This document shows, in pieces, positions 22,769 through 31,066 of a stretch of 64,000 bases of DNA. Numbering within the stretch: the stretch's first letter is position 1; the number at the start of each line of letters is the position of its first letter. Position numbers and translations under genes: made by a program. The DNA is taken from the NCBI GenBank assembly GCA_963794155.1, contig CAWCCX010000016.1, positions 434,001 to 498,000 of the forward strand. Direction: 5' to 3'. The notes under the pieces were generated by a model. It saw only the letters and a program-made list of their open reading frames with translations. It was not told the DNA's origin and did not search any database. Source of the stretch: Roseiarcus sp963794155. Lineage in GTDB: Bacteria > Pseudomonadota > Alphaproteobacteria > Rhizobiales > Beijerinckiaceae.

Positions 22769-24337
22769 ATGATCGAGCTCGACGGCTTGCGCAGTGTTGC
22801 GGATGTGGCGCGCGCGCAGGCGCGCCGCCGCGGGCGTGCGCCGGCCCTCGCGTTCGAGGGGCGGGAGACGACCTTTGCCGGCCTCGACGCCATGGCGTCG
22901 CGGATCGCCAACGCGCTCATCGGCTCGGGCGTCCGGACGCAGGAGCGGATCGCCTATCTCAGCAAGAACACCGATCATTTCCTGCCGTTCATGCTCGGCG
23001 CCTGCAAGGCGCGCGCGACGCTCGCGCCGTTCAACTTTCGCCTCGCCGCGCCCGAGATCGCTCGCCTCATTGAGGATAGCGGCGCGAGGATCCTGATCGT
23101 GGGCCCCGATGTCGTCGAGCTCGCGGACCAGGCGATCGCCTCGCTCGCCGCGAAGCCACGGCTGATCGCGCTCGGATTCGACTGCAAAGGCTATGAGCGT
23201 CACGACGCGTGGACCGCAGCCGCGGCGGCGGCGGACCCCCGGCTCGAGGCCGACCCCGACGACGACGTGATCCAGCTTTACACCTCAGGCACGACCGGCC
23301 TGCCGAAAGGGGTAAGGCTCACCAACCGAAACTACCTCGCGGTGTTCGAGCTTACGACCGCTTCAGGCGGGCTCGATTACCGGCCCGGCGACACTGTGCT
23401 CGCGGCGATGCCGTTCTTCCACGTCGCCGGCGTCAATGTCGCGCTGGTCGCGGCGGCGAGCGGCGCGCGGTCGGCGATCGTCCGGGACGCCGCCCCGCAA
23501 CTCATTCTCGACCTGATCGGCAGGGAGAAAGTCAATCACGCGTTCCTCGCGCCGGCGCTCATCCGGATGCTGTTGCAGGCCCCGGGGATTGGCAGCGCCG
23601 ACCTCTCGAGCATGAAAGCGCTATCCTACGGCGCGTCTCCCATCTCCGAGGATCTGCTTGAGCGGGCGAACGCACGGTTCCGCTGCGAGTTCATTCAGTT
23701 CTACGGCATGACCGAGACCTCCGGCGCCGGCGCGCACCTCCCCAACTCCGGCCATGATCCGGCGAAGGGCAAGCTGCGCTCCTGCGGCCTCGCCTCGCCT
23801 GGCATTGAGCTCAAGATCGTCGGCGCCGACGGCGCGGAAGTCCCGCGGGGCACGGTCGGAGAGGTGTTGATCCGGTCGCCCGTCGTCATGAAGGGCTATT
23901 GGAATCAGCCCGGGGCGACCGCGGCCGCGATCGGCGACGGCTGGATGCGGACTGGCGACGCCGCCACTATGGACGAGGACGGCTATGTCTTCATCTACGA
24001 CCGGGTGAAGGACATGATCGTGACCGGCGGCGAGAACGTCTATCCGGCCGAGGTCGAGAACGCCCTCTTCGGCCACCCGGCGATCGCCGACGCGGCGGTG
24101 ATCGGCGTTCCGGACGACGCCTGGGGCGAGGCGGTAAAAGCGGTCGTCGTCGCCAAGCCCGGGGCGCCGCGGGACGAGGCCGACATCATCGCCTGGGCGC
24201 GCGCCCGGATCGCCCACTTCAAGGCGCCAAAGTCGGTCGATTTCGTCGACGCCATTCCGCGCAACATCACCGGAAAAATCCCCAGGCGCGAATTGCGCGA
24301 GCCTTATTGGAAAGGACGCGACCGCAGGGTCAATTGA
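22769..24337 (+). CDS. Acyl-CoA synthetase (AMP-dependent, long/medium-chain type)
   Basis: An ATP-dependent acid-CoA ligase of the ANL superfamily, 522 residues from the ATG at 22769. The P-loop-like motif YTSGTTGLPKG is near residue 171, the adenylate-binding FYGMTETSG follows, then GDAATMDEDGYVFIYDRVKDM (hinge region) and the C-terminal lysine region NITGKIPRREL. The acyl substrate cannot be decided from sequence alone. It ends 88 bases before the cobalamin adenosyltransferase gene, with a strong hairpin between. Confidence 0.93.
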   Translation: MIELDGLRSVADVARAQARRRGRAPALAFEGRETTFAGLDAMASRIANALIGSGVRTQERIAYLSKNTDHFLPFMLGACKARATLAPFNFRLAAPEIARLIEDSGARILIVGPDVVELADQAIASLAAKPRLIALGFDCKGYERHDAWTAAAAAADPRLEADPDDDVIQLYTSGTTGLPKGVRLTNRNYLAVFELTTASGGLDYRPGDTVLAAMPFFHVAGVNVALVAAASGARSAIVRDAAPQLILDLIGREKVNHAFLAPALIRMLLQAPGIGSADLSSMKALSYGASPISEDLLERANARFRCEFIQFYGMTETSGAGAHLPNSGHDPAKGKLRSCGLASPGIELKIVGADGAEVPRGTVGEVLIRSPVVMKGYWNQPGATAAAIGDGWMRTGDAATMDEDGYVFIYDRVKDMIVTGGENVYPAEVENALFGHPAIADAAVIGVPDDAWGEAVKAVVVAKPGAPRDEADIIAWARARIAHFKAPKSVDFVDAIPRNITGKIPRRELREPYWKGRDRRVN

Positions 24338-24361
24338 GCCGGGCTGGTGGACGCACGGGCT

Positions 24362-24388
24362 GCTCCGCGCTACGCGGTAGCGCGGAGC
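24362..24388. repeat. Perfect 12-bp inverted repeat (hairpin) between two genes
   Basis: Arms GCTCCGCGCTAC and GTAGCGCGGAGC are perfectly complementary around a 3-base loop. No T-run follows, so it is not a classic terminator. It may be a REP-like element or an mRNA-stabilising hairpin. Confidence 0.8.
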
Positions 24389-24425
24389 TGCCGGCGACTC
24401 GCAAAGCCGCCGCGCCTGTGAGGTC

Positions 24426-25037
24426 ATGGTCAAGCTGAACGTCATCTATACCCGAACCGGCGACAAGGGCGAGACCGGCCTTGGCGACGGGTCGCGGCGG
24501 TCGAAGAGCGACGCCCGGGTCGCGGCGATGGGCGACGTCGACGAAACCAATTGCGCGATCGGGCTCGCACTGCTGGCGGTACATGATTCAAACGACGCCG
24601 CCGATGTGGCGATCGAGCCGACGCTGCAGCGGATCCAGAACGATCTGTTCGATCTAGGCGCCGATCTCTGTCTGCCGCGCCAGCCGGAGGAAAAGCCGGG
24701 CGCGGTTCTGCGGATCGCGCCGTCGCAGGTCGAGGCGCTCGAACACGCCATCGACTCCCTTAACGCGAGACTGCATCCCCTGCGTTCGTTCGTGCTCCCG
24801 GGCGGGACTGCGGCGGCGGCGGCGCTGCATCAGGCGCGCGTGGTCTGCCGGCGAGCCGAGCGAGCCATGGTCGCGCTGGCCGCGATCGAGGGCGAAGAGG
24901 TGACGGAGGCCGCGCTCGCCTATGTCAACCGCCTCAGCGACTACCTGTTCGTCGCCGCGCGCGCGGCCAATGATTTCGGCATGTCCGACGTGCTGTGGGC
25001 GCCCGGCGCGAACCAGGTCGAAAACGATGAGCGATGA
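24426..25037 (+). CDS. PduO-type cob(I)alamin adenosyltransferase
   Basis: Transfers adenosyl from ATP to cob(I)alamin to make coenzyme B12 (or its precursor). The 203-residue protein has the ATP loop YTRTGDKGETGLGDGSR at residues 8-24 and the trimer active-site motif VCRRAERAMVAL near 139-150, which are diagnostic for the PduO/MMAB family rather than CobA. There is no B12 enzyme next to it. Confidence 0.95.
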   Translation: MVKLNVIYTRTGDKGETGLGDGSRRSKSDARVAAMGDVDETNCAIGLALLAVHDSNDAADVAIEPTLQRIQNDLFDLGADLCLPRQPEEKPGAVLRIAPSQVEALEHAIDSLNARLHPLRSFVLPGGTAAAAALHQARVVCRRAERAMVALAAIEGEEVTEAALAYVNRLSDYLFVAARAANDFGMSDVLWAPGANQVENDER

Positions 25038-25074
25038 GCGCCTCGGCGGCCAATCTCGCAGCCGCTCACACCGG

Positions 25075-25136
25075 CCCTCTCCACGCATAGGGCGTCGAGC
25101 GACGGCCGTCTCCCGGCGGGCTATGCGGGGCGAGGG
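25075..25136. repeat. 62-bp palindromic (REP-like) element overlapping the anmK start
   Basis: Arms CCCTCTCCACGCATAG (25075-25090) and CTATGCGGGGCGAGGG (25121-25136) are complementary at 14 of 16 positions. The 30-base centre has its own inverted repeat CGTCG-AG-CGACG. The presumed anmK ATG (25123) sits in the right arm. The structure is that of a mobile intergenic palindromic unit. Confidence 0.75.
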
Positions 25137-26257
25137 AGTCTCAATCGCGATCGGGGTGATCAGCGGCACGTCGATGGACGGGATCGATGTCGCGCTGATC
25201 GAAAGCGACGGCGAGGCGCGGCTCGAAGCCGGGCCCGCTGCGACCTTCCCGTACCCCGGGGGGGTCGCCGAGCGCTTGCGGGCGGTGGTCGCGAGCCCGA
25301 GCGAAGCGGCGGCGCCGCAACGTGAACTCGAAAGCGAGGTGAGCGACGCCCATGTTGCGGCGGTCGAGGCGTTCCTCGAGCGATTTTCACTGGCGCGCAA
25401 ATGCGTCGCGGTGATCGGCCTGCATGGCCAGACCATCCTGCATCGGCCGCGCGAAGGCGTCACGCGCCAACTGCTGGACGGCGCGCGCGCGGCGGCGGCG
25501 CTCGGCGTCGACGTGGTCGCGGATTTCCGTTCGGCTGACGTCAAGGCCGGAGGCGAGGGCGCGCCGCTTGCGCCCGTCTATCACGCGGCGATGGCCGCGA
25601 ACCTCGAGCGCCCACTGATGATCCTCAACTGGGGCGGGGTCGGCAACGTCACCTACCTCGGCGCGAAGGGCGAGATCATCGCCTTCGACACGGGTCCCGC
25701 CAACGCGCTGATCGACGATTTTCTCATCTCGAGGCGAGGACTGGCCTTCGACGAGAACGGGACGCTCGCGGCAAGCGGCCGGGTCGACCCGGAGGCGCTC
25801 GCGATCCTGATGGGCGACCCCTATTTCGAGCGCCCGGCGCCTAAATCGCTCGACCGAAACCATTTCAGCGCCCTTGCCGCCTGCGTCGAGGCCCTGAGCG
25901 ACGCGGACGGCGCGGCGACCTTGAGCGCGTTCACGGTCGAGTTCGACTGCGGCGGCGCTAGCCCAAGTCCCTCGCGCGCCTGAGCGCTGGCTGGTCGGCG
26001 GCGGCGGGCGGCGGAACCCCGACCTCATGCGTCGGCTCGGCGAGCGGCTTCAGGTGCGCGTCGAACCGGTCGAGGCGATCGGCTTCGACGGCGACAGTAT
26101 CGAAGCGCAATGCTTCGCCTATCTGGCGCTGCGTTCGCGGCGCGGCCTGCCCTTATCGTTTCCGACCACGACCGGCGTTTCGGAGCCGCTGACCGGCGGC
26201 GTTTTCTGGCCCAGGCCGAAAATGAAAAGGGCCCCGCTTGCGCGAGGCCCTGGTTGA
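25123..26257 (+). pseudogene. anmK: Anhydro-N-acetylmuramic acid kinase, interrupted by a frameshift
   Basis: AnmK phosphorylates anhydro-MurNAc during cell-wall recycling. The first frame carries IGVISGTSMDGIDVALIESDG, the GLHGQTILHRP motif, WGGVGNVTYL and FDTGPANALIDDF, then fails at 25981-25983. The missing C-terminus continues in another frame from about 25944: STAAALAQVPRAPERWLVGG, then RRNPDLM and SIEAQCFAYLALRSRRGLPL. Removing one T from the GAGTTCGAC stretch near 25942 would restore one protein of normal length. The gene is either truly broken or the sequence has a one-base error. The ATG at 25123 is a guess, because a palindromic element covers the start. Confidence 0.9.
26221..26250 (-). 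terminator. Rho-independent terminator of the glycine-rich protein gene
   Basis: On the minus strand the hairpin GGGCCTCGCGCAAGCGGGGCCC (26229-26250) is followed by TTTTCATT. It lies just after the 26276 stop. The last codons of the broken anmK frame run through it. Confidence 0.75.
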
Positions 26258-26275
26258 AAGCAGGTCACACTACGC

Positions 26276-26674
26276 TTAACAGAGGTTCACCCAGCGTTGG
26301 CCGAGAAAGTTGCCGTACCCGTCATAGGTCGGTACAAACTGCCAGCAGCCGCCCCCGCCCCCGCCCCCGTAACCCCAAGAGGGATAGGTCGCGATGGCGG
26401 CGCCGGCGAGCAGGCCGGCGGCGACCGCCGGGGCCCACCAGCCGTTGTACCAGACGCCGTTATTCCAGTAGCCCGCGTGCCAGACCCGGCCGCCGCGCCA
26501 GCCAGGGCCCCAGCCCCGCCGGCCGCCACCCCAGCCGCCGCCGTGCCAGCCGCCACCGCCCCCGCCCATCCTGAAGCCGCCGGCCGACGCCGGGGCCACG
26601 GGAACGACCACAGCCGCCGCCATCGCCAGCGCCGCGAGCCCAGCGACAATTGTTCTGGAAATTGAATTGTGGAT
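26276..26674 (-). CDS. Secreted glycine-rich protein of unknown function
   Basis: The C-terminal 130 or so residues look real: a signal segment SRTIVAGLAALAMAAAVVV ending APASA, then a Gly/Trp/His-rich region (GGGGGGWHGGGWGGG), a hydrophobic segment APAVAAGLLAGAAIATYP, and a tail with two cysteines (CWQFVPTYDGYGNF and the terminal Cys). The frame has an ATG at 26779, but a predicted promoter starts transcription near 26753, downstream of it. The best ribosome site (GGAGG) is followed six bases later by ATC at 26674, so the start is non-canonical or the sequence has an error. Similar short proteins are common in Rhizobiales; none has a known role. Confidence 0.65.
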   Translation of the reverse strand: MHNSISRTIVAGLAALAMAAAVVVPVAPASAGGFRMGGGGGGWHGGGWGGGRRGWGPGWRGGRVWHAGYWNNGVWYNGWWAPAVAAGLLAGAAIATYPSWGYGGGGGGGCWQFVPTYDGYGNFLGQRWVNLC

Positions 26675-26759
26675 GTTCCACCTCCGAAACCCGGCCGTTG
26701 CCTCAGTCGGGGGCCGGACCAACACTGCATCGCCAATCGCGAAAGCGTCTGACGCTCGA

Positions 26760-26788
26760 CTTATAGAGTGCCTCCGCACTTCGGTCAG
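26760..26788 (-). promoter_or_regulatory. Predicted promoter of the glycine-rich protein gene
   Basis: On the minus strand -35 CTGACC (26783-26788) is followed by 17 bases and -10 TATAAG (26760-26765), giving a start near 26753. Confidence 0.5.
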
Positions 26789-26883
26789 AGTTTGATAAAA
26801 TAGCGGCGGCGGGGCGCCAAACAGCGTTTTCTTTCACATTTGCTTGACGTTTCCTGCAAGTCCGTGAATAGACGTTCATATTT

Positions 26884-27774
26884 CTAAGTAGAACCACCCA
26901 CGCCCCGCAGGAAGTTGATCACCCCGGAGAAGTCATCGCCGCCATGGCCGGCGGCGACGAACAGGGCGTAGAGCTGCGCCGCTTCGGCCCCGAGCGGGGT
27001 CGCGGCTCCGACGCTCGCCGACGCCTCCTGCGCCAGCCGAAGGTCCTTGAGCATGAGGCTCGCGGCAAATCCGGGCTTATAGCCGCGATTTGCCGGCGAC
27101 GCCGGCACCGGCCCTGGAACCGGGCAGTAGCTGGAGAGCGACCACGACTGGCCCGAGGAGGTCGAGGCGACGTCGAACAACGCCTGCGCCTCGAGGCCGA
27201 GCTTTTCGGCCAGCGCGAAGGCCTCGCAGGTCACGATCATGGTCGCGCCGAGAATCATGTTGTTGCAGATCTTGGCCGCCTGCCCTGCGCCTGCGGCCCC
27301 GCAATGGACGATGCGCTTGCCCATCGCCTCGAGGATCGGCTTGGCCCGCGCGAAAGCCTCGGGCGAGCCGCCGCACATGAAGGTGAGCGTGCCGGCGGTC
27401 GCGCCGCCGACGCCGCCGGACACGGGAGCGTCGAGCGTCAGCACCCCCGCCGCCGTTCCCGCCTCGTGCGCCTTCTTCGCGCTCTCGACGTCGATCGTCG
27501 AGCAGTCGATGACGAGCGCGCCCTTCGGCGCCGCTGACAGAAAGTCGGCGTGAGAAGCGAGAACGTGGTGTCCCGCGGGCAGCATGGTCAGGACTGCGTC
27601 GGCGCCGGCAACGGCGCCGCGCGCGCTCGGCGCGATCGTGACCCCGATCGCGGCCGCGGCGGCGCGCTGGGCGTCGACGAGGTCGAAGCCCAGAACGGGA
27701 TGACCCGCCGTGACGAGATTGGCGGCCATCGGGAGTCCCATGTTGCCGAGTCCCAGAAAGGCGATTTTTGACAT
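26884..27774 (-). CDS. mmsB: 3-hydroxyisobutyrate dehydrogenase
   Basis: Oxidises 3-hydroxyisobutyrate to methylmalonate semialdehyde in valine breakdown. The 296-residue protein has the NAD site FLGLGNMGLPMAANL (5-19), the substrate-binding DAPVSGGVGGA and the catalytic lysine in GQAAKICNNM. It follows the acyl-CoA dehydrogenase gene after 15 bases on the same strand, which supports the valine assignment over other beta-hydroxyacid dehydrogenases. Confidence 0.93.
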   Translation of the reverse strand: MSKIAFLGLGNMGLPMAANLVTAGHPVLGFDLVDAQRAAAAAIGVTIAPSARGAVAGADAVLTMLPAGHHVLASHADFLSAAPKGALVIDCSTIDVESAKKAHEAGTAAGVLTLDAPVSGGVGGATAGTLTFMCGGSPEAFARAKPILEAMGKRIVHCGAAGAGQAAKICNNMILGATMIVTCEAFALAEKLGLEAQALFDVASTSSGQSWSLSSYCPVPGPVPASPANRGYKPGFAASLMLKDLRLAQEASASVGAATPLGAEAAQLYALFVAAGHGGDDFSGVINFLRGVGGST

Positions 27775-27789
27775 GTCCGTCTCGCGCGC

Positions 27790-28926
27790 TCAATTCTCGA
27801 TCAGGCCGCGCGCCACGATCACGCGCATGATCTCGTTCGTTCCCTCGAGGATCTGGTGGACGCGAAGATCGCGCACCAGTTTCTCGACTCCGTAGTCGGC
27901 GAGATAGCCGTAGCCGCCGAACAATTGCAGCGCGTCGTTGGCGGCATTGAAGCCGGCGTCGGTCGCCGTCTGCTTGGCCATGGCGCAGAGGCGGGTCGCT
28001 TCGGGCGAATGCTGGTCGAGCGCGCCCGCCGCCCGCCACAGCATCGAGCGGGCAGTCTCCAGCGATGTCGCGATATCGGCGACGCGAAATTGCAGCGCCT
28101 GGAAGTCGGCGATGCGGCGGCCGAACGCCTTGCGCTCGCGCATATATGCGATCGCCTTGTCGAGCGCCGCCTGGCCGCCGCCGATCGAGCAGGCGCCAAT
28201 GTTGAGCCGCCCGCCGTCGAGCCCAGCCATCGCGATCTTGAACCCACCCCCCTCGACGCCGACCAGATCGGCCGCCGGGACGCGCACACCCTCAAGGATC
28301 ACCTGCCGAGTCGGCTGCGCGCGCCAACCCATTTTTTTCTCTTTCGCCCCGAAGCTTAAGCCCGGCACGCCTTTTTCAACCAGGAAGGCGGAAACCCCTC
28401 CGGGACCGCTCTCGCCGGTGCGCGCCATGACGAGATAGAGGTCGCTCGCTCCGGCGCCGGAGATGAACTGCTTGACGCCGTCGAGCACGTAAGTGTCGTC
28501 GTCGCGCCGGGCCCGCGTCGTCAGCGCGGCGGCGTCTGACCCGGCGCCGGGCTCTGTCAGGCAATAGCTGGCGATCAGCTCCATGCTGGCGAGGCGGGGC
28601 AGATAGCGGCCTTTAAGCTCCCGCGAACCGAAGCGGTCGACAACCCAGGCGACCATGTTGTGGATGGAGAGGAACGACGCCACCGACGGACAGCCGGTCG
28701 ACAGCGCTTCGAAAATCAGCGCCGCGTCGAGGCGGGTCATCCCGCTGCCGCCGTGCTTCTCGCTAACGTATATCGCCGCCATGCCGAGCGCCGCGGCTTC
28801 GCGCAGGACGTCGACCGGAAAATGCTCGGCCGCGTCCCACTCAAGCGCGTTCGGCGCGACGCGCTCGTCGGCGAAGGATTTCGCCATGTCGCGGACGGCG
28901 ACATGGTCTGCGGTCAGCGCGAACAC
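27790..28926 (-). CDS. Acyl-CoA dehydrogenase, probably isobutyryl-CoA dehydrogenase
   Basis: A 378-residue FAD-dependent dehydrogenase starting with GTG (FALTADHVAVRDMAKSFADE). The signatures CLTEPGAGSDAAAL and QLFGGYGYLADYGVEKLVRD place it in the acyl-CoA dehydrogenase family. The base-catalyst region is near the C-terminus (ILEGTNEIMR). The downstream mmsB suggests isobutyryl-CoA, the valine intermediate, as substrate; this is inferred from context. No enoyl-CoA hydratase or 3-hydroxyisobutyryl-CoA hydrolase is adjacent. Confidence 0.9.
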   Translation of the reverse strand: MFALTADHVAVRDMAKSFADERVAPNALEWDAAEHFPVDVLREAAALGMAAIYVSEKHGGSGMTRLDAALIFEALSTGCPSVASFLSIHNMVAWVVDRFGSRELKGRYLPRLASMELIASYCLTEPGAGSDAAALTTRARRDDDTYVLDGVKQFISGAGASDLYLVMARTGESGPGGVSAFLVEKGVPGLSFGAKEKKMGWRAQPTRQVILEGVRVPAADLVGVEGGGFKIAMAGLDGGRLNIGACSIGGGQAALDKAIAYMRERKAFGRRIADFQALQFRVADIATSLETARSMLWRAAGALDQHSPEATRLCAMAKQTATDAGFNAANDALQLFGGYGYLADYGVEKLVRDLRVHQILEGTNEIMRVIVARGLIEN

Positions 28927-29022
28927 AATCTTGCCCTTGCCTCTTTCCTTCCCCGCGACGCGATTGAGCCACAGTGCCCGACCTTGCGCCCCGCGGCAAT
29001 TGGCGCGACGATCAGGCGCGGC

Positions 29023-29036
29023 TTGATCTATGTCAA
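29023..29036. promoter_or_regulatory. FNR/FixK-type box upstream of the exporter operon
   Basis: TTGATCTATGTCAA (TTGACATAGATCAA on the other strand) matches the FNR/FixK consensus TTGAT-N4-ATCAA with one mismatch. A possible -10 TACTCT at 29060-29065 puts the start near 29072 and the box centre near -42, the activating position of such regulators. Confidence 0.6.
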
Positions 29037-29102
29037 ACGCAGCGCTCTGCTCAGTTCACTACTCTCAGCATGCTGCTCGCGAAAGGCGGCGTGGAGCTTT
29101 TC

Positions 29103-30128
29103 GTGGCGGCAATGCGAAGATCTTTGATCTTAGGAGGAGCGTTGGTCCTGGGGCTGTGCGCTGTCGCAGCCTTCCGCTATCAGGATGTCGCCCGCTCGTG
29201 GATCGAAGCGAACCTGCCCGTCTGGATGGGAGGCGCGCCGAGGGCCGATTTCATTATCGTCTCGGGCAACATCGAGGCGCACGAGAGCGTCGTGAGCTTC
29301 AAGACCGTGCAGTCGCGGATCGTCGAGCTTCCGTTCGACGAGGGCGCGCAGATGAAGGCGGGAACGGTGATCGCCCGTGTCGACGACTCCGACTACAGCC
29401 AGCAGGTCGCGATTGCGAACGCGACCCTCAACGCTCAGATGCGGCAACTCGACGTCGCCGAGCAGGACGTCGAGGCGACGCGAAAGACCGTGGTCAGCGA
29501 CGAAGCCGACGTTGCGCTCAAGCAGTTGGAATTCGACCGCGCGCAGGCCCTTCTCACCAAGGGCGCAGGCACCGTCGACGCCCGCGACGTCGCGGAGACC
29601 GCGCTCAAGCAGTCGAGAGCGGCGCTGGAGCGCGACAAGGCGCTCGAGGCGTCCGCCGACAAAAGGATCGCGCTCGCCATCGCCAATATCGAGAGCGCGC
29701 GCACGAATGTGGAGATGGCCAAGATCGTCCTTGGCTATACGACGCTGAAGGCGCCGTTCGACGGCGTCATTCTGGTGCGCCAGGCCGAGCTCGGCGAAGT
29801 GGTGTCGCCCGGCGCGGCGATCGTCACCCTTGCCGACATCGATCACGTGTGGCTGAGGGCCTATGTCAACGAGCCGGACGTCGGCAAGATCCGGCTCGGC
29901 GAAGCGGCGACGGTGACGACCGACTCCTATCCTGGAACGGAATATCCGGGCCGTATCTCCTTCATCTCGGAGGCGGCGGAATTCACTCCGAAGAGCGTAG
30001 AGACGCACGCTGAGCGGGTGACGCTCGTCTACCGCATCCGGATCGATATCGACAATCCCTCGCACGAACTGGTTCCCGGTCTGCCGGCCGACGCCAGAAT
30101 TCCCGTGCGCGCGCCCGGCAAGTCATGA
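29103..30128 (+). CDS. HlyD-family membrane fusion protein of an ABC exporter
   Basis: The periplasmic adaptor of a YbhGFSR/YhiI-type exporter, 341 residues. The start is the GTG at 29103, six bases after GGAG. One N-terminal membrane anchor (LILGGALVLGLCAVAAF) precedes a biotinyl-lipoyl-like half-domain (SGNIEAHESVVSF), a long helical hairpin (about 100-220), and the second half TTLKAPFDGVILVRQAELGEVV. The stop overlaps the next ATG by four bases. It is the first gene of a five-gene operon. Confidence 0.92.
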   Translation: MAAMRRSLILGGALVLGLCAVAAFRYQDVARSWIEANLPVWMGGAPRADFIIVSGNIEAHESVVSFKTVQSRIVELPFDEGAQMKAGTVIARVDDSDYSQQVAIANATLNAQMRQLDVAEQDVEATRKTVVSDEADVALKQLEFDRAQALLTKGAGTVDARDVAETALKQSRAALERDKALEASADKRIALAIANIESARTNVEMAKIVLGYTTLKAPFDGVILVRQAELGEVVSPGAAIVTLADIDHVWLRAYVNEPDVGKIRLGEAATVTTDSYPGTEYPGRISFISEAAEFTPKSVETHAERVTLVYRIRIDIDNPSHELVPGLPADARIPVRAPGKS

Positions 30129-31066
30129 GCAAGCCGCTGAACGCGGCAATCGAGGTCCGCAACCTGACCAAGCGCTTCGGCGGAACCGCAGCGGTCGCCG
30201 GATTGAACCTGGACTGCGCCAAGGGCGAGGTGTTCGGCTTCGTCGGCCCGGACGGCGCCGGCAAGACGACGATCATGCGGCTCCTCGCGGCGGTGATGAC
30301 GCCGGACGAGGGCTCGATCGTCGTCGAAGGCGTCGACGTCGTCGCGACACCCGAGCTTGCGCGCTCGCATATCAGCTACATGCCCCAGCGCTTCGGTCTC
30401 TATGAGGATCTGACGGTCGACGAGAACATCGAATTCTTCGCCGACCTGTTCGGCATCGACCGGCGCGCCCGCGAGGAGCGCGCGGCGCGCCTCCTTGCGG
30501 CCTCGGGCATGACGCCGTTCCGCAACCGCCTGGCCGGGAAACTATCGGGCGGAATGAAGCAAAAGCTGGGCCTCACCTGCTCGCTCATCCACACCCCTAA
30601 GGTCTTGCTTCTCGACGAGCCGACTGCCGGCGTCGATCCCGTGTCCAGGCGCGACTTCTGGCGCATTCTCTATGGATTGAGGGGCGAAGGCGTGGCCATC
30701 GTCATCGCCACCTCCTATCTCGACGAAGCCGAGCGGTGCACCCGGCTTGGCCTCTTGCGTCAAGGTCGGATGGCCTATTGCGACACGCCGGAGGCGCTGA
30801 AACGGCTCATGCCCGGCCAAATCATCGCGATTGCGACGCAAGGAGCGCGCAAGGCGCGCGATCTCCTTCGCGGATGCAAGGGCGTCAAGGGCGCGATTCT
30901 GATGGGCGACAGCGTGCACGTCGTCGTCGATGACGCCGGCCGCCGATCGGGCGAGCTCAAGGCGGCGCTCGAGCGCGCTGACGTCGCCGTCGACGATATG
31001 GAGCGGATTGCGCCGTCGATCGAGGACCTGTTCGTTTCGCTCCTCACGACGGAGAGCGAAAGGTGA
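30125..31066 (+). CDS. ABC exporter ATP-binding protein (first ATPase)
   Basis: A 313-residue ATPase. Walker A is GPDGAGKTT (about 41-49), with Asp in place of the usual Asn as in the first half of YbhF. The signature LSGGMKQK lies near 140 and Walker B/D-loop LLLDEPTAGVD near 160. The C-terminal 90 residues form the DUF4162-like tail. It corresponds to the N-terminal half of E. coli YbhF, which is one fused polypeptide. It overlaps both neighbours by four bases. Confidence 0.95.
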   Translation: MSKPLNAAIEVRNLTKRFGGTAAVAGLNLDCAKGEVFGFVGPDGAGKTTIMRLLAAVMTPDEGSIVVEGVDVVATPELARSHISYMPQRFGLYEDLTVDENIEFFADLFGIDRRAREERAARLLAASGMTPFRNRLAGKLSGGMKQKLGLTCSLIHTPKVLLLDEPTAGVDPVSRRDFWRILYGLRGEGVAIVIATSYLDEAERCTRLGLLRQGRMAYCDTPEALKRLMPGQIIAIATQGARKARDLLRGCKGVKGAILMGDSVHVVVDDAGRRSGELKAALERADVAVDDMERIAPSIEDLFVSLLTTESER

